From contig CM029112.1 in assembly GCA_016859345.1 (NCBI GenBank), forward strand, positions 15,446,725 to 15,510,724: 64,000 nucleotides of DNA, read 5' to 3'. Source of the stretch: Istiophorus platypterus. Taxonomy: Eukaryota > Chordata > Actinopteri > Istiophoriformes > Istiophoridae. Below the pieces are notes generated by a model. The model was given only the letters and a program-made list of their open reading frames with translations, was not told the DNA's origin and made no database searches. Of the stretch, positions 37,098-48,758 are shown in pieces (position 1 is the stretch's first letter; each line of letters begins with the position of its first letter). Both the position numbers and the translations under genes were made by a program.

Positions 37098-38690
37098 GTC
37101 TAAAGGTTTGCAAAAAATATTACTTGTGTTCTTCTTGGGCAAAGCTATATCTTAAACTATAAATTGGGATCTACAATATTATAATTTAGTTAGCAGTAAT
37201 TTAGTTGAGGGTAATGCAGGTATACTATATACTGTCTTTTCTGGGTATTTAGAGTTGATTCTACTTCTGGCTTTATAAACAGTCAAATACGGAGGTACGT
37301 AGATTATGTACCCCCACAGTTCAATTCAGTACAAAGCTCCCCCTCTTAATTTCCCAATTTGCAAAAGGTTCTCACATATATATACATATATAAGTTCCCA
37401 GAACAAGAGGCTGACTCTCTCAATTGGATCCTTGTCTGGGAAAAACTAAAGACCTCCTAGGTTACATAAGGTTACATAATGAAACACATCTGAGCAGTAT
37501 CAATACATACACCTTCAACTCTGACAACCTGGATTAAGCCTGTCGATGTTCATTCCTACATTATCATTACTTACCAGAACTTTAACACAATCTTAACCAG
37601 CAGCTATTTTTTTTCCCAAAAATATGTGATGGTTAAACAAAGAAAGAGAAAGTGTGTCTATTTTGGACATATGTGATATTTTAGAAATTTGCCATTTTGC
37701 AATTGAATTTCTTTGTGTAAGAATTTCTTTGTGTGTGCTGGGGGGAGGTTGTGTGTGTTTCATTTGAAAATAATGGGATATTTCCCTCCTTATTCTATCA
37801 AAGGGAAGATAAGACTCAGATCAGTTTTTGATTGGAGGATTAAATTTTTATCAGCCTTTGCATGGGAGCTTCATCACAGCCTCTTGATTATCGATAAATA
37901 TTGATATAGGAATCATCAATCATTTATGACAGGCCTGAAAACCGATAGACAACACAAAGCCCTCTAGAGGTTAAAAATTAATGTCATCATCTGCTGTTTC
38001 TCTTTTTTCAGTTGGGGGAAACCTACTGAGGCTACTGTTATAGGATATTTTCTATTTTAGCAAAATCAAAGGGATGTTTCATCAATGGATACAATATTTT
38101 CACCATTTACCAACCACCCATTCTAGTCATTTTAATTGATAACATGAATTCATACCTATCTTTTTTTAAATCCACTTTCTTTGAATTTATCATAGCAAAA
38201 TCTATAGATATTGCTTACACCAAAAGGATCATCAGCAATTAAAAAACTCTCTTTTTTATTTTAAATGCAGTTTACAAGTTACTGAGTGGGCTTTTTTTGT
38301 ACAGTATATAACCAGTCATTAGGAGGAGTTTTGTTTTTCTGTTTTGGTTGAGCCTTAAGTGAGCCTTAACCTTAAGTGATATGTAGTTCCTTTAACCATA
38401 AAATTCAGAAAGGACTTCTCCATGTGAAGCTGCAGCTTAACACAAGAAGCTCAGATGCTCAGAAAATGATGACGGCTCTACAAAGCCAATAAGGGGAAAG
38501 TTTGGGTGGGGACCTGAAATCAAGTTGTTTTTTAATGCTCTTTCACTTTTTTTGTTTATATACACCATATGTCCTAAGGCATGAAATAATATGATGCTTA
38601 GTGGTATTTACATGCCTTTCTTTAACTATAAATAATTTATTTGATAATAAAAGTAGCGACTGAAATTAAATTCTTATGAAAACATTTATT
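37098..38690. other. Non-coding stretch, no gene seen
   Basis: AT-rich sequence with no recognisable gene. It may include the decayed 3' part of the minus-strand LINE at 38735, but nothing there can be aligned by eye. Confidence 0.5.
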
Positions 38691-38734
38691 TCAGTTTTGA
38701 TCATGGTGAGGTGAAGAGTCATAATGCACTTGTT

Positions 38735-39130
38735 TTAACAAGATAGCAAAGACATAGAACAGGAAGGAAAAAGTAGTGGCCCTAAAATAGATCCCCAAGG
38801 AACCCCACAATTTACTTTACAGTGTTTTGAGAAATTCTCATCTATTAAGACAAGGAACTCTCTTCTAAAGACATAGAGAAAAAAACAGTTAAAAGCAGTC
38901 CAAGACAGGCCATTGTGTTCCCTCATATTCAATAAAGCATCTATCAATGTAAAGATTTTTGGTAATCAACTGTATCAAAAGCAATGCTGGGATCAAGTAG
39001 GACCAAAACTTTATTTGAGGTTAGATTTATCTTAACAACATTAACGACTTTTACTAGTAAAGGACAATCTCTATACTGTAATAGGCTGAAAGAGCAGATT
39101 GAAAGAATTTTAATCTATTGTTTGAGTTGA
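38735..39130 (-). mobile_element. L2-like LINE reverse transcriptase remnant
   Basis: The minus strand reads, from high to low coordinate, FQSALSAYYSIE (compare FQSGFRxxHSTE), then KVLVLLDPSIAFDTVDYQ (catalytic D in the AFD block, compare VLLDLSAAFDTVDH). After a stop and frameshift it gives NGLSWTAFNCF and CGVPWGSILGPLLF (compare CGVPQGSILGPLLF). These are ordered palm-domain blocks of the L2/CR1-type LINE reverse transcriptase. The YADD block and everything before the fingers are absent or unrecognisable. Stops and a frameshift make it a dead fragment. It lies between the two Harbinger-like copies. Confidence 0.8.
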
Positions 39131-39139
39131 GGAAACATT

Positions 39140-39913
39140 ATTTCGTGTAGACCAGCTTCTTTAAAATTTTACTTAAAAATGGAGTTTATAACCAGCTGCA
39201 GAGAGTGATTGATAACTGAAAACATTAAAAATGACACATGTGCATGTTTGGAAAATTAAAGTATGAGGTCACATATCAACTGATATACAATTTTAGTAAA
39301 ATACCTAAGTTACCTGGACAGGTCATTACATTTCACCCTAAGGGGCTTGATACCAACAGCGACAGGTGAGACAATAGTTGGGACACTGGATCCTTTGTCA
39401 TCTTTGTCGTGGAAAGTTAGAGGATAAAGAACATCTTTAGTTTGTCAGTTTTACCTCTCCTGTGGCTCTAGCGTTGAGAGTGAGTTGTGAGGTCAGCCGT
39501 AGAGGATTGACATAAACTCCAGAGCCTTGTTTCCTGGTGTGGAATCGTGGTGTGGCAGTGTGGGGTATTAGTTTACATCTGTGGTGACAAATTTATCATC
39601 CTGTTGCTGTCAGCAGTATGTCACTGCATTTGCACCCCTAAGCCTGCAGCCACCAAAGGGATTTGACAGATTTGTGTGTGTGAGAGAGAGACTGAGGGAG
39701 AAAAATGGGTCTTACCAAGGCGTCCTCACCTTAAAAGACCTTGTATCAAAGTGATGTAATGGCAAATAAGATTAATGCCAATAGTGACAATGTAAACTCC
39801 TACCTTCTGTCTCAAAACTAAAAAACACCAAACAACAGAAATGAAAAATCTAGAGCACAGGTTGTGCAATACTAAATATCTATCCAATACAGCAAACACT
39901 CGGGTTGTGAGTC
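39140..39913. other. Non-coding spacer
   Basis: AT-rich sequence upstream (in LINE sense) of the L2 fragment. I see no alignable LINE sequence beyond about 39130 and no gene. Confidence 0.5.
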
Positions 39914-39916
39914 CTG

Positions 39917-41079
39917 AGGGCTATTTCATAAAAGTAGTATTAAGAAATCCTGGATAACAGGAGAAGCGAGGCTTGACATAGTCTGCTCAGTGCATCCTGT
40001 TTTTTTTATGTTTCATGAAGGCCAAGCCAGGATGAGTAGGTGCAACTATGTCAAGCCAGGTGTAAGTAATTCCGAAACATGCCCGTCCCGCAGCTTTCCT
40101 CAACAGCCATTGTGGGTCGATCACAGATGTACTGATGCTCCAGCGGTAAAGATACGAGTACCATACGTCACACAATGTATATCACTTGAATTTTTGCCGT
40201 GTCTTCAATTGCCCAATCATGTTTGATCTATATGAACAGCATTCATGCAGATATTTCCTGAGAAGTCAACTTACACTTTTACAGCAAAGTGTAGGTATAA
40301 TTTTTAATGTGTGCAAATGACAAGCAACTATTTATCATACTTATAGGCTAATTGTTACAGATTCAGACAAGATCTTTGGTTGATAAATTTATATTTTTAT
40401 GTTACTTATGCATGGCCTAACATGCCTTTTCTCACTCTTTTATAATTCTGACCATGTTTCCTTTCTTGCAAAATGCTTCATTTCCTCGTAAGCCTCCATC
40501 AAAAGATGCTGCTACTGTAGGAGCCACTAATGCACCATCATCTGGGTTTGTGAAACCTGTGTCACCATTGCTTCAACAACAATGTGAGATATATATTAAT
40601 ATACGATTAAATCATCATTTTTATTAGTTAACTACTTGCTACATCAGCTGCGTAGCATTAGTTTGGTTTACTTGTGGCAACTGTTGCAGAGGAAAGAGTC
40701 ATGCTTTTAACCCCTGTGCCATAAAAGTTGGCTGAAATTGTTGAAGATGGTAAAAATATGTGGGTTTAATCGAAAACTCTGACATTTCCATGGACTTGAA
40801 GCTCCATGTTCTAAAATCCCCCACTGGGCGTTGTCCCATTAAAAAGAACTCTGACGTCTTTTGACGTGCATCAGACGCTGCCAATGGGCAGTAGTCTTAA
40901 CATAAACTGACTAACCGAGCCTGGCTGTTGACCTGGTCCTGACCAAGCTAGCTGCACAGGATAAATCTCCATGGTAATCTATGTCACTGCTTTCATGAAA
41001 CCAAGTCCTGGCCTAATACAGCAGGAATATCTGAAAAATCCCAGCTTAATCCACTATCTATGTTTTGTGAAACAGCCCT
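39917..41079. mobile_element. PIF/Harbinger-like non-autonomous transposon, copy 2
   Basis: Begins AGGGCTATTTCATAAAAG and ends TTTTGTGAAACAGCCCT, with the same terminal repeats and the same orientation as copy 1 at 36182. It is flanked by CTG on both sides (39914-39916 and 41080-41082), a 3-bp duplication at a different CWG site, so the two copies inserted independently rather than by segmental duplication. At 1163 bp it is longer than copy 1. The extra sequence lies mainly at about 40260-40520. No transposase frame is present. Confidence 0.8.
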
Positions 41080-41084
41080 CTGGA

Positions 41085-41352
41085 ACATGAGCAGAAGCAA
41101 ACAAAGGGAGAGAACAAGTTTATATGCAGGGGTGATTATGCGTGAAAATAGGAACAGGTGTTCAGGTAGGTGAAGCAGGTCGGGTGATTGGGAATAATGA
41201 ACAGGTGCACAGGTGGTTGAAGGGAGCCAGGTGACCGGGACGGGAGGGAAAGTCCGGGGAAGTCTGGTGGCTGGATAGGTACATGGCAGGAGACAGGGGC
41301 AGAGTGGCCAGAATGAATGAACACTGGGGACTGGGGCAGGTGTCAGGACAGT
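41085..41352. repeat. Unclassified G-rich interspersed repeat candidate
   Basis: Directly next to Harbinger-like copy 2, this block is G-rich and built of loosely repeated CAGGTG, GGGA and GTCCGGGGAAG words, ending GGTGTCAGGACAG. Its texture is that of the non-coding end of a retrotransposon-derived repeat of teleosts. No domain or end is definable. Confidence 0.35.
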
Positions 41353-41359
41353 TGCCTTT

Positions 41360-41998
41360 ATAACATGTGAATGAATTGAATTGCATCATGGGATTTATAG
41401 CAGAGAGTAGTGTTTATCATACCATGGGCATCATTTTTTTTGTTCCATTATGAAAATTATCGAGGCCACTAGATATATAGATACTAAATCTAACACATTG
41501 TGAAGTTGGATATTAAAATAAATTGGCAGACAGTAAATACACTGTACTATAGAGGAAAATAAGGGATTGAATTCAGATACAGAGCTTGTCTCTACATTTG
41601 TTACTCCTACTGTTTTGCTGGTGCACCTGCACTGTGGGGGATGCATTAACCTTTTCGAGTGTTACATGGCTAGCAACACTATCTGTCATGTAATAAAACT
41701 GATTTTATAAGATTTAGATCAGGTGTTGTATACAGTGGATCGGTCCAGAGGACAATGACAGCTTGTGTAGAAAGTGGAGGTATCTGCTTCTTTTCCCCTT
41801 GCTGAGTAAGGGCGGGGCCATTCTCAAAGTGAAGGACTGTTCACTCTGATACTTCATGTTCGACATGGTTAACAGAAGGAGGTGGAAGTGATGTGTAAAT
41901 CAGCAGTTCACAAGCTGACGGTCGGGATGCCACAAGGGCCCACAGGATCAATCTGAGGGGCCGTAAGACAATAAACGGGCAATCAGAAGAAGCGTACA
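41360..41998. other. Non-coding spacer
   Basis: Unique sequence. No gene recognised. Confidence 0.5.
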
Positions 41999-42002
41999 CG
42001 CG

Positions 42003-42244
42003 TCAGGCAGTTCATTGGGTACACCTGTACAATTATAATCCAATGCAACAGCTCTGTGATAATCTGTACCTTTATGAGGCTTATAATGTTCAGTTTTTGT
42101 TGACATTGTCAGATGTTAATTAAGATGAATACTTACTCTTATCTGCAGACAAGAACATAAATGAACAGGTGATTTTATGGCTGAGCTGTTGTATTGGATT
42201 GCATTAGATTGTACATATCTACCTTATAAAGTGGCCACTGGAGT
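42003..42244. mobile_element. MITE with Tc1-type ends
   Basis: The left part reads ATTGGGTACACCTGTACAAT then TCCAATGCAACAGCTCTG. The right part reads the inverse, CTGTTGTATTGGATTGCATT then GATTGTACA...TATAAAGTGGCCACTGG. The ends match the TTATTAGGTACACCTG / AATAAAGTGGCC terminal signature shared by a large fish Tc1-type family. The inside (ttataatgttcagtttttg, aacaggtgattttatggctg) has no coding capacity. About 240 bp. Confidence 0.75.
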
Positions 42245-42249
42245 GTAGT

Positions 42250-45200
42250 TTTGCTACACATTGTACAATTACTTTCATTTTTCTGACTTCGCTCTTATCT
42301 TTGAACGTTTCCCCTGAGTTATTGGATAATTTAATCGGTTCGGGTCTTAAGGAAATTATTCAAATAAAACAAGGGAAAAATTCTATCCAATGGAATTGGT
42401 TACAACATATTTATGTTTGAAACACATTTAGTTTGAAGGGCTTACAAGCTAAAACTATTGGTAGACACTGATGCAAAGTACTATTCACATTTTCTTTTCC
42501 TTAGGAGTGGGATAGTGTAATCCTTCCTTTAGACTATAATTTAAGTCTCAGCTGACTCTTGCATGGAAGTGAATTTTATGCCTGTCAACTGCCCACACCA
42601 GTGTCAATTTCAGTTTTTTGCTTCTTTTTTTTTTTACATCAACCTTAAGTATGACTTCCATAGGATAAATAGACACACTCCAATTTGAATCATTCTGGAG
42701 ACTGATGATGGTGAAGTCTTATTCCATGAACATTAGCACTGAAATTCCATCTTGACAAAGAAGATGTCTAGATGAGAGCACCTCCACAATGTATGAGCTT
42801 TTTACCCTGACTTAGAATTTGGAGTCATGAATCAGCTTGTGTTCGTGTTAAAGTTTGAGATTGATCTCCATTCATTTGCCGAACGTCTTGCGCTGCCTGA
42901 GGTAACATAGAAGGAATGACAGTTTGGTTTGACAGTGAAATCGGTTTACTGTAGCTATTTAAGGCTGATCTTATTCTGTATAATGGACTAGACATAGTTC
43001 ACCATGAGTAATTTCAGTGCAGACAGAGACCTTGGCAGGTCTATTCAATAAGCACTCAGTCCACAGCACAGCGACAGATCTTGCACAGTGAAAATAGGGA
43101 GGTAATGTAACAACACATGCAGAGAAAGAAGGAGAATGATTCACAAATTGCTGATAAATGTAATTGTGGGAAAGAGTTGAATTGCTGCCTCTAAAATATG
43201 AGACTTTGACAAAGGCCTTCAGCGGTAGGGGGTGTATTACACTTGACGTGTTATGAATACCCACCTTCTCTTCTCTGTCTGCATCTCTGTCTCTTCGCTC
43301 CCTCCCTCCCTTTTATCTGCCCTGCCCTTTCTTCCCTTTGTTCTGCAAAACTGCTGTTAGTCCATTAGATCAGTGTAAATTACTCCAAAATGTGTTATTT
43401 ATGCTCAGCTACTTGTAGGGTTACAGAAACCCGCACAAAGTTCTGGCTGGGTGTTCTTTAATTAGCAATTCATATATAGGCGGAGAACAAAATGTGTTAT
43501 TCTTTAATTTTTTGGCCATATATTAATAGGTAGACAGACAAGCCCCTGACCTTGGCAATCAAAGCGACGGACATAGAAAAAGAAAAAGCCATCCTCACTG
43601 ACTCTCTCTCCGACCTCGTCCCACCGTATTCAGTCCTGTCTTCCTTAGTTGTTAATAGATTACTCAAGTCCACGGTGGGGTTCAAAAGCGGTGATTAGAG
43701 GAGACTGCAATTGTCAAACACACACGCACGCACTCACATATACAAAGCCGACAAGGCAGACAGAGGTGACCTGAACATGGGCCCAGCTCTGTCTCCTCTC
43801 TAATAAACACAGAGGCAGTGTCGCAGTATCTCTGAAAACTTTGTAGCAGGGCCCTTTGTGTTTAGTCTGCAAACCCTGACACTGACCCGAGCAAGGTGGA
43901 GGTCAGTGTAGAGGTCAACATGGGACTCTCCCAGGATAATGTTATGATCCAATAGGTTAATGCTGTGGCCACCAGTTTTGACTTTTTCATCTTTGTTTCT
44001 TAGCATTTTTGATTGGTCATTTGGGAATGATGGAAAGGTTTCAATACTACAGTACCCATGAACCTACCAGTCAAAGGGATGAATCGGGACAGTAGGAAAT
44101 TCAGAATGCTTTGTCTTTGCAGTTAACAAAATATGTCGCCATAGCTGCATAATTTTATAAAAACTAATGCAGAATATAAAAGTGAACAAACTGTATTTTT
44201 TCTTAAGCCCCAAAACTATTTGTTTTTTTTACATACTTTTGTGTCATTTCCCCTCAGTCTCTCTGACTTGTCAAATTAATGTAGCTCTATTACTGGGGAA
44301 ATAACGCCATCTATAGGTTGGCCCAATAACTTGCGGAAACCTCAGGTTTGATGCGAAAAGACGGGATGACATATTTTTGATGCGCACTCCATTGCAGCGG
44401 GGACACCTCTACGGGTGCCAGGTTTCATTCAGTTGCTTTAGCATGAAGAGAACAGGCCAGACGATAAAGGGGGGCGAGAGAGAGAGGTTGTAGAAGTAAA
44501 GAGTAGGAGAGAGGAGAGAAATGTGTGATGAGGAGCCAGGAGGAGAAGAGTGGAAAATTGGTGAGAGGAGGACACAAGTGGAAGTGGAAGTCTTGATTTG
44601 AGTGAGGAAGAGAAAGAGAAAGGGAGGAGTGAATGAGAAAGTGAAAAGAATGAAGGAGGGAATAGGAAACGGGATCTGAAAAGACGAGGGAAAAAGAGCG
44701 GAGGTGCCAGGAGCAGATGTAAGATATTAACATATGGATCAAATCTCTTTTTACATCTTAAGTTTATGATCAGAGATCTTAATATCTGATTTCATACATT
44801 TTTAAAAATGAGAGGACTGAGGGATTGAGAGAAGAAGAAAAGAGGAGGAAAGGAAAACAAAGTGTCTAGAAGTAGATGAAATAGAGTTCTGTTAGATAAT
44901 AATAAAAGCCCTTGTTGTTTATCCTACTATGTTATTCCCTAATGAAATCGAATATAATTTGAGTAAATGTTCTTCTGTTTGTCTTTTATTCTATGCAGAG
45001 GATTGAAGACCACATTTACTTGGCATTGTTAATGATCCTTGTCTTTCTTTAGAACAGCCCAGATTAGAATAGGATGTAGGCTCTGGATTCATTTTTTTCT
45101 TTTTTTCTTTTTTGGCCACTGTTCTGTTTTTCCCAAATGATGTACAGATTTTAAAGCGTTCTATTATCGGGATCTAAATCAAATGGCCTGAAAAATAGTA

Positions 45201-45618
45201 AATATAGCTGCCATGATTGGGAGAAAAATCTCCCCGTGGGAGCATTGCCCCGGGCCCACTTAGGTTTAAGAATATTTAAGATGCTGTTCAAGATGCTGAC
45301 TCCACCTATGTGCATGTAATTAACACTCCGACTGTGAGTCACAGAACATTTTCCATAGAGAAAATGAATGGGCTTTTTGCTTCCATAACTAGAAGCACTA
45401 GATATAGCTCTTTGAGACTCTATAGAGGGTATGCACTTTTGTGTCCCAATCCAAAAAAAAATCCAGCATGATGACGGCATAACAGGTGCTTTTCTGTTTG
45501 TTTTGTCATCTTGAGTCCTTTCCACAGGCAGATCAACCTGAACAGCACTGCTGGAGCCAGTGGGACCAAGAGCCATACAAAAATAAACATATCAAAACAT
45601 CAAAATATCCATGAAAGC
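42250..45618. other. Non-coding stretch, no gene seen
   Basis: Unique AT-rich sequence plus the purine tract listed separately. The 141-codon minus frame at 45151-45576 shows no known domain and is not longer than expected by chance in sequence of this size. The area 43370-43680 is repeat-free and may be a regulatory or conserved segment, but I have no direct support. Confidence 0.5.
44455..44705 (+). repeat. GA-rich (purine) low-complexity tract
   Basis: About 250 bases with a strong excess of A and G on the plus strand in irregular GGAGAG, GAAAGAG and GGAGGA words. A second purine-rich patch follows at 44815-44870. Confidence 0.7.
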
Positions 45619-45621
45619 TTC

Positions 45622-45905
45622 TTAAAGGAATAGCTCAACATTTTGAGAAGTACACATATTTTGATTCCTGCCGAAGTGGATAGGAAGAATGATACCATGT
45701 CTGCACGATAAATTTGAAGCTTAGTCAGCAGCCAGTGAGCTTATCTTTAAAAAAAAAAAAAGGATTGAAATAGGGGTAAACAGCAAGTCAGACTCTGTCC
45801 AAAGCTAAAAAAAAAAAAAATATACACCTGCTAGCACCTCTAAAGGTCAGTAAATTGCATGGCATATACAAAAAAACACACAAAAACCAAAGTCAAAAAC
45901 CTCGT
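45622..45905. mobile_element. Non-autonomous DNA transposon, same family as 26660
   Basis: Starts TTAAAGGAATAGCTCAACAT, the terminal repeat that appears inverted at the right end of the 26660-27125 copy. It continues with GATACCATGTCTGCACG, GACTCTGTCCAAAGCTAA and AGCACCTCTAAAGG, all hallmarks of that common teleost family. Two A-runs interrupt it. The right end is lost or displaced. TATTCCTTTAAGG at 46281-46293 may be the far terminal repeat separated by later insertion. Confidence 0.7.
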
Positions 45906-45909
45906 CTGC

Positions 45910-47930
45910 AGCAAAATCCACTTCTCCCCAATGATCTGTATGTTGCCCCCTTGCAGTATTTACAGTAAGTGATTCACTACTGTATGCTACTTTTGAAGGA
46001 GCAGGGAGTATGATAAGACATTATACCATATTTAGCTGCTGTGCAAAAAATATAAACATACCGAACATGAAGATCAGCACCAAAAAGTGGTGTTCAAGCA
46101 AGAGTGATTTGAGTAGATTTTCTCAGACTTTTGACAGGTTTTTTTGCCATGAATGCTGTGATACTTGGAATCCATTGTTGCTGTTGTGAATTTGCTGCCA
46201 ACAGCTGTTGTCCTCCATGAAAATGCAGCCATGAACTCTTCAGAGCCACCTTGCAATTTAGTTATCAATTCCAATTTCAATATTCCTTTAAGGAGCTTTA
46301 AGGAGCTTGTGAATTTCAAAAATGGCCCAATGTTACCGTACTATTAATATTCCGTTACCAATATTCAAAATGGGTCAACAAGCTTTTTAACAACAATCAA
46401 GAACTGTTTACAAATTGTGTGCATGTGTGCTTCATTTTTTTCCTTTTTTGTAGTTTCTTGTGTTAAATGCCCCTCCCTGTGAGTGTATATGTGTGTGCAT
46501 GAGCAGTTTGCATGATTGAGTATGCATGTATGACAGGTGCAGCGCCGCATGGAGAATTTCAGAATAAAATAAGATAAATCTCATTTCCTTCAAGGTTAAT
46601 CTGTAAGGCATATGTCTCCACCATAATGAACCATCAGCAACACTTCACAGACAAGAGCTGGGGCATAGATTCACTATCAGAGCCACAACACAAGCGTGTG
46701 AGCGTGTGTATGTGATATTGCATTTCCACACTTGCGACGACAGAATCTCCTCAAAAAGATGCAATAAGGATCATTGAGATAACTGTCAGGATTAAATTTG
46801 GAAACTGCTACGTCATTTAAGGTGAGTTTACACACAAATGCAGAGGAAACTATTTGAGAAAAATGCAGTTAGAGTGCTGCTAAACCACTCCAGCCTTTTG
46901 AAACACAAACTCAATGACAGAGGGAACATAAAAGAGCAGAAAACAAACAGGGATGCATGTGTAATTGGAGTGGAAACGATGAAAAAAAAAAAATCTGATG
47001 GGAGCAAAAAGGAAATGTAAAAAAAGACAGTAGAAGAGGGGAAAAAAGGGAAAATAGGTTCATGCTTTAGTTCCCCGAAAGAAGAGAGAAAAGCGGAAAC
47101 TCTAATTAAGGATAAGAGATTCTTTTTGTTTCTCTCCTTTCTTTTGTGCGCCTCAGCAACTTTTACAACACTTCTTTTTTTCTCTCTCTTCTCTTTTTTC
47201 TCATTTACTGCAGTGGCAAGCACATTCCCCTACTCTCTTTTTAATGCCTGCAGCATGGGAGAATACTGTACAGCCTCCTCTCAGGGCACACACAATCAGA
47301 CACACTCACACACTCACACTCACACACATGTGCACGTACAGAAATGCATATAACCTATTTGTAACTTCTGCATTTTTGGGCATGAACATGCACATGCTTA
47401 ATCATGTGTAACACAAAAAGGGCACACATACACAAAGATGCCATGCTGTAAAGTGCCCTGCTGGGCAACAGCAGGGGCTTTGAGACTTAAAGATGACGTT
47501 TTTCCCTCTCTGATCTCTGCTAATGTGTTTGTTTCTGAAGAGAGATAAAGAAAAATGTGAGAAGTGTGGGGGCGACAGAGGAAATGAAGTAGATAAGGGG
47601 AGAGACAAAAAAAGGACGCAATTTGGACAAAGTGAGAGTGAGAGAGGAAAACGAAAAATCAGGGAAGTAGAGTTAGGAGAGGAGGGATGAAGTTGAGAAG
47701 TTGGTGGAAAGAGGGAGATGAGAGAAAAGAAGGATAAGAGGCAGAAAGGAAGAAAGAGAGAAAGGAAGGAAGGGAGTCAGGCAAGGTTAAGAGATGAGAA
47801 GGAGAGATGCTGTGGACGTCTTAGCTAGGAGACTATTAGCATTCACACCCTGATGCCTCCCTCCTCATTCTCCCATCGCTCCTGCTATCTTGTCCATCAG
47901 TTTCTATCTAAGCCTTCAGGGTGAAAGATT
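45910..47930. other. Non-coding stretch, no gene seen
   Basis: AT-rich unique sequence with CA-rich patches near 47285-47330 and purine-rich tracts (46985-47100). No gene recognised. Confidence 0.5.
47540..47800 (+). repeat. GA-rich (purine) low-complexity tract
   Basis: Plus strand is mostly A and G, with GAGAG, GGAAG and GAAAGA words, ending in a GGAAGGAAGG run near 47765. No coding value. Confidence 0.7.
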
Positions 47931-47933
47931 CAC

Positions 47934-47935
<2 letters not shown>

Positions 47936-47967
<32 letters not shown>

Positions 47968-48030
47968 GCACGCATGCACACGCACACACACACGCTGACA
48001 CACACACACAAATACATAGACACAGTCACA
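47936..48030. repeat. (AC)15 microsatellite with impure tail
   Basis: Pure AC from 47936 to 47965, then CA-rich sequence with CG and GA interruptions to about 48030. Confidence 0.95.
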
Positions 48031-48039
48031 CAGACCTGG

Positions 48040-48250
48040 TCCACTATTTCCGTGGGGACATTCATTGACTTAATACATTCACTAGCCCCTTAACCATCAT
48101 AAATGACTGCCTAACCCTCAACCCTTACCTTAATTTAAACCTGGTTCTAACCTGAACCATAAAACAAAGGTCTTAAGTCTCAAAAAGCCGTCTCTGTCTG
48201 TGGGGACCTCAATTTTTGTCCCCACAGTGAAACGAGTCTTCATGGGTTAG
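48040..48250. repeat. Interspersed repeat with CCCTAA-rich core
   Basis: CCGTGGGGACATTCATTGAC at the left, CTAACCCTCAACCCTTACC in the middle and GGGGACCTCAATTTTTGTCC at the right match the layout of a repeat found all over teleost genomes, often beside CA microsatellites as here. The CCCTAA-like words are part of that repeat, not a telomere. A short piece like its right end (GAGGACCTCAATTTTT) also occurs at 12620-12635. Confidence 0.6.
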
Positions 48251-48254
48251 TGTT

Positions 48255-48755
48255 TATCTAGCTCCCCACTGGCATATAAGAACAAGTACACCGGACACAC
48301 AAACACATAATGCAGACATGCATTTTGTTTAACATGAGCAATTTTTCTTCACATAATTTCCTGAAAAGAATTTCATCACATTGTTTCTTTTTGTTGGCTG
48401 ATTGTCATCAGTGCGTTTTCAAATGATCTGAAAATTGCCTTCACAACTAACATATTTCCCGTTTTCCATTGTTCTGAGGATATTTACATTGTCAAAACAT
48501 AAATCTCTCGAAGACTTGCTAATGAGCTGTTATGTAGTACTTAGTGTCCTTCTTTCACATCAGTCATTATATTTTGTTTTTTCCTCTGAGATAAGATCTC
48601 TCATCACACCGTGGAGTAATAGCTTTGGAGAGCTAAGGATGCATGCACACACTGCTAAATTAGAAGAAAGAAAAAGTGAATGTTCAGAATAACAATGCAC
48701 TGCTCCCTCGTGGATTCAACACTTGCAGTGTAATGACAGACAGACAGATAGACAG
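48255..48755. other. Non-coding spacer
   Basis: Unique AT-rich sequence before the Tc1 element, ending in short GACA units (48735-48757). No gene recognised. Confidence 0.5.
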
Positions 48756-48758
48756 ATA

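Noticed and set aside
36182..41079. Harbinger-like pair as a tandem segmental duplication or LTR pair
   Set aside because: Each copy has its own distinct 3-bp target duplication and inverted, not direct, ends. The DNA between them contains only an unrelated L2 fragment.
45151..45576. 141-codon minus-strand open frame outside repeats
   Set aside because: No recognisable domain, no promoter or splice context, and about this length is expected by chance in 64 kb of six-frame sequence.
48100..48160. CCCTAA-like words as interstitial telomere sequence
   Set aside because: They are imperfect and sit inside a known type of teleost interspersed repeat with its usual left and right parts.
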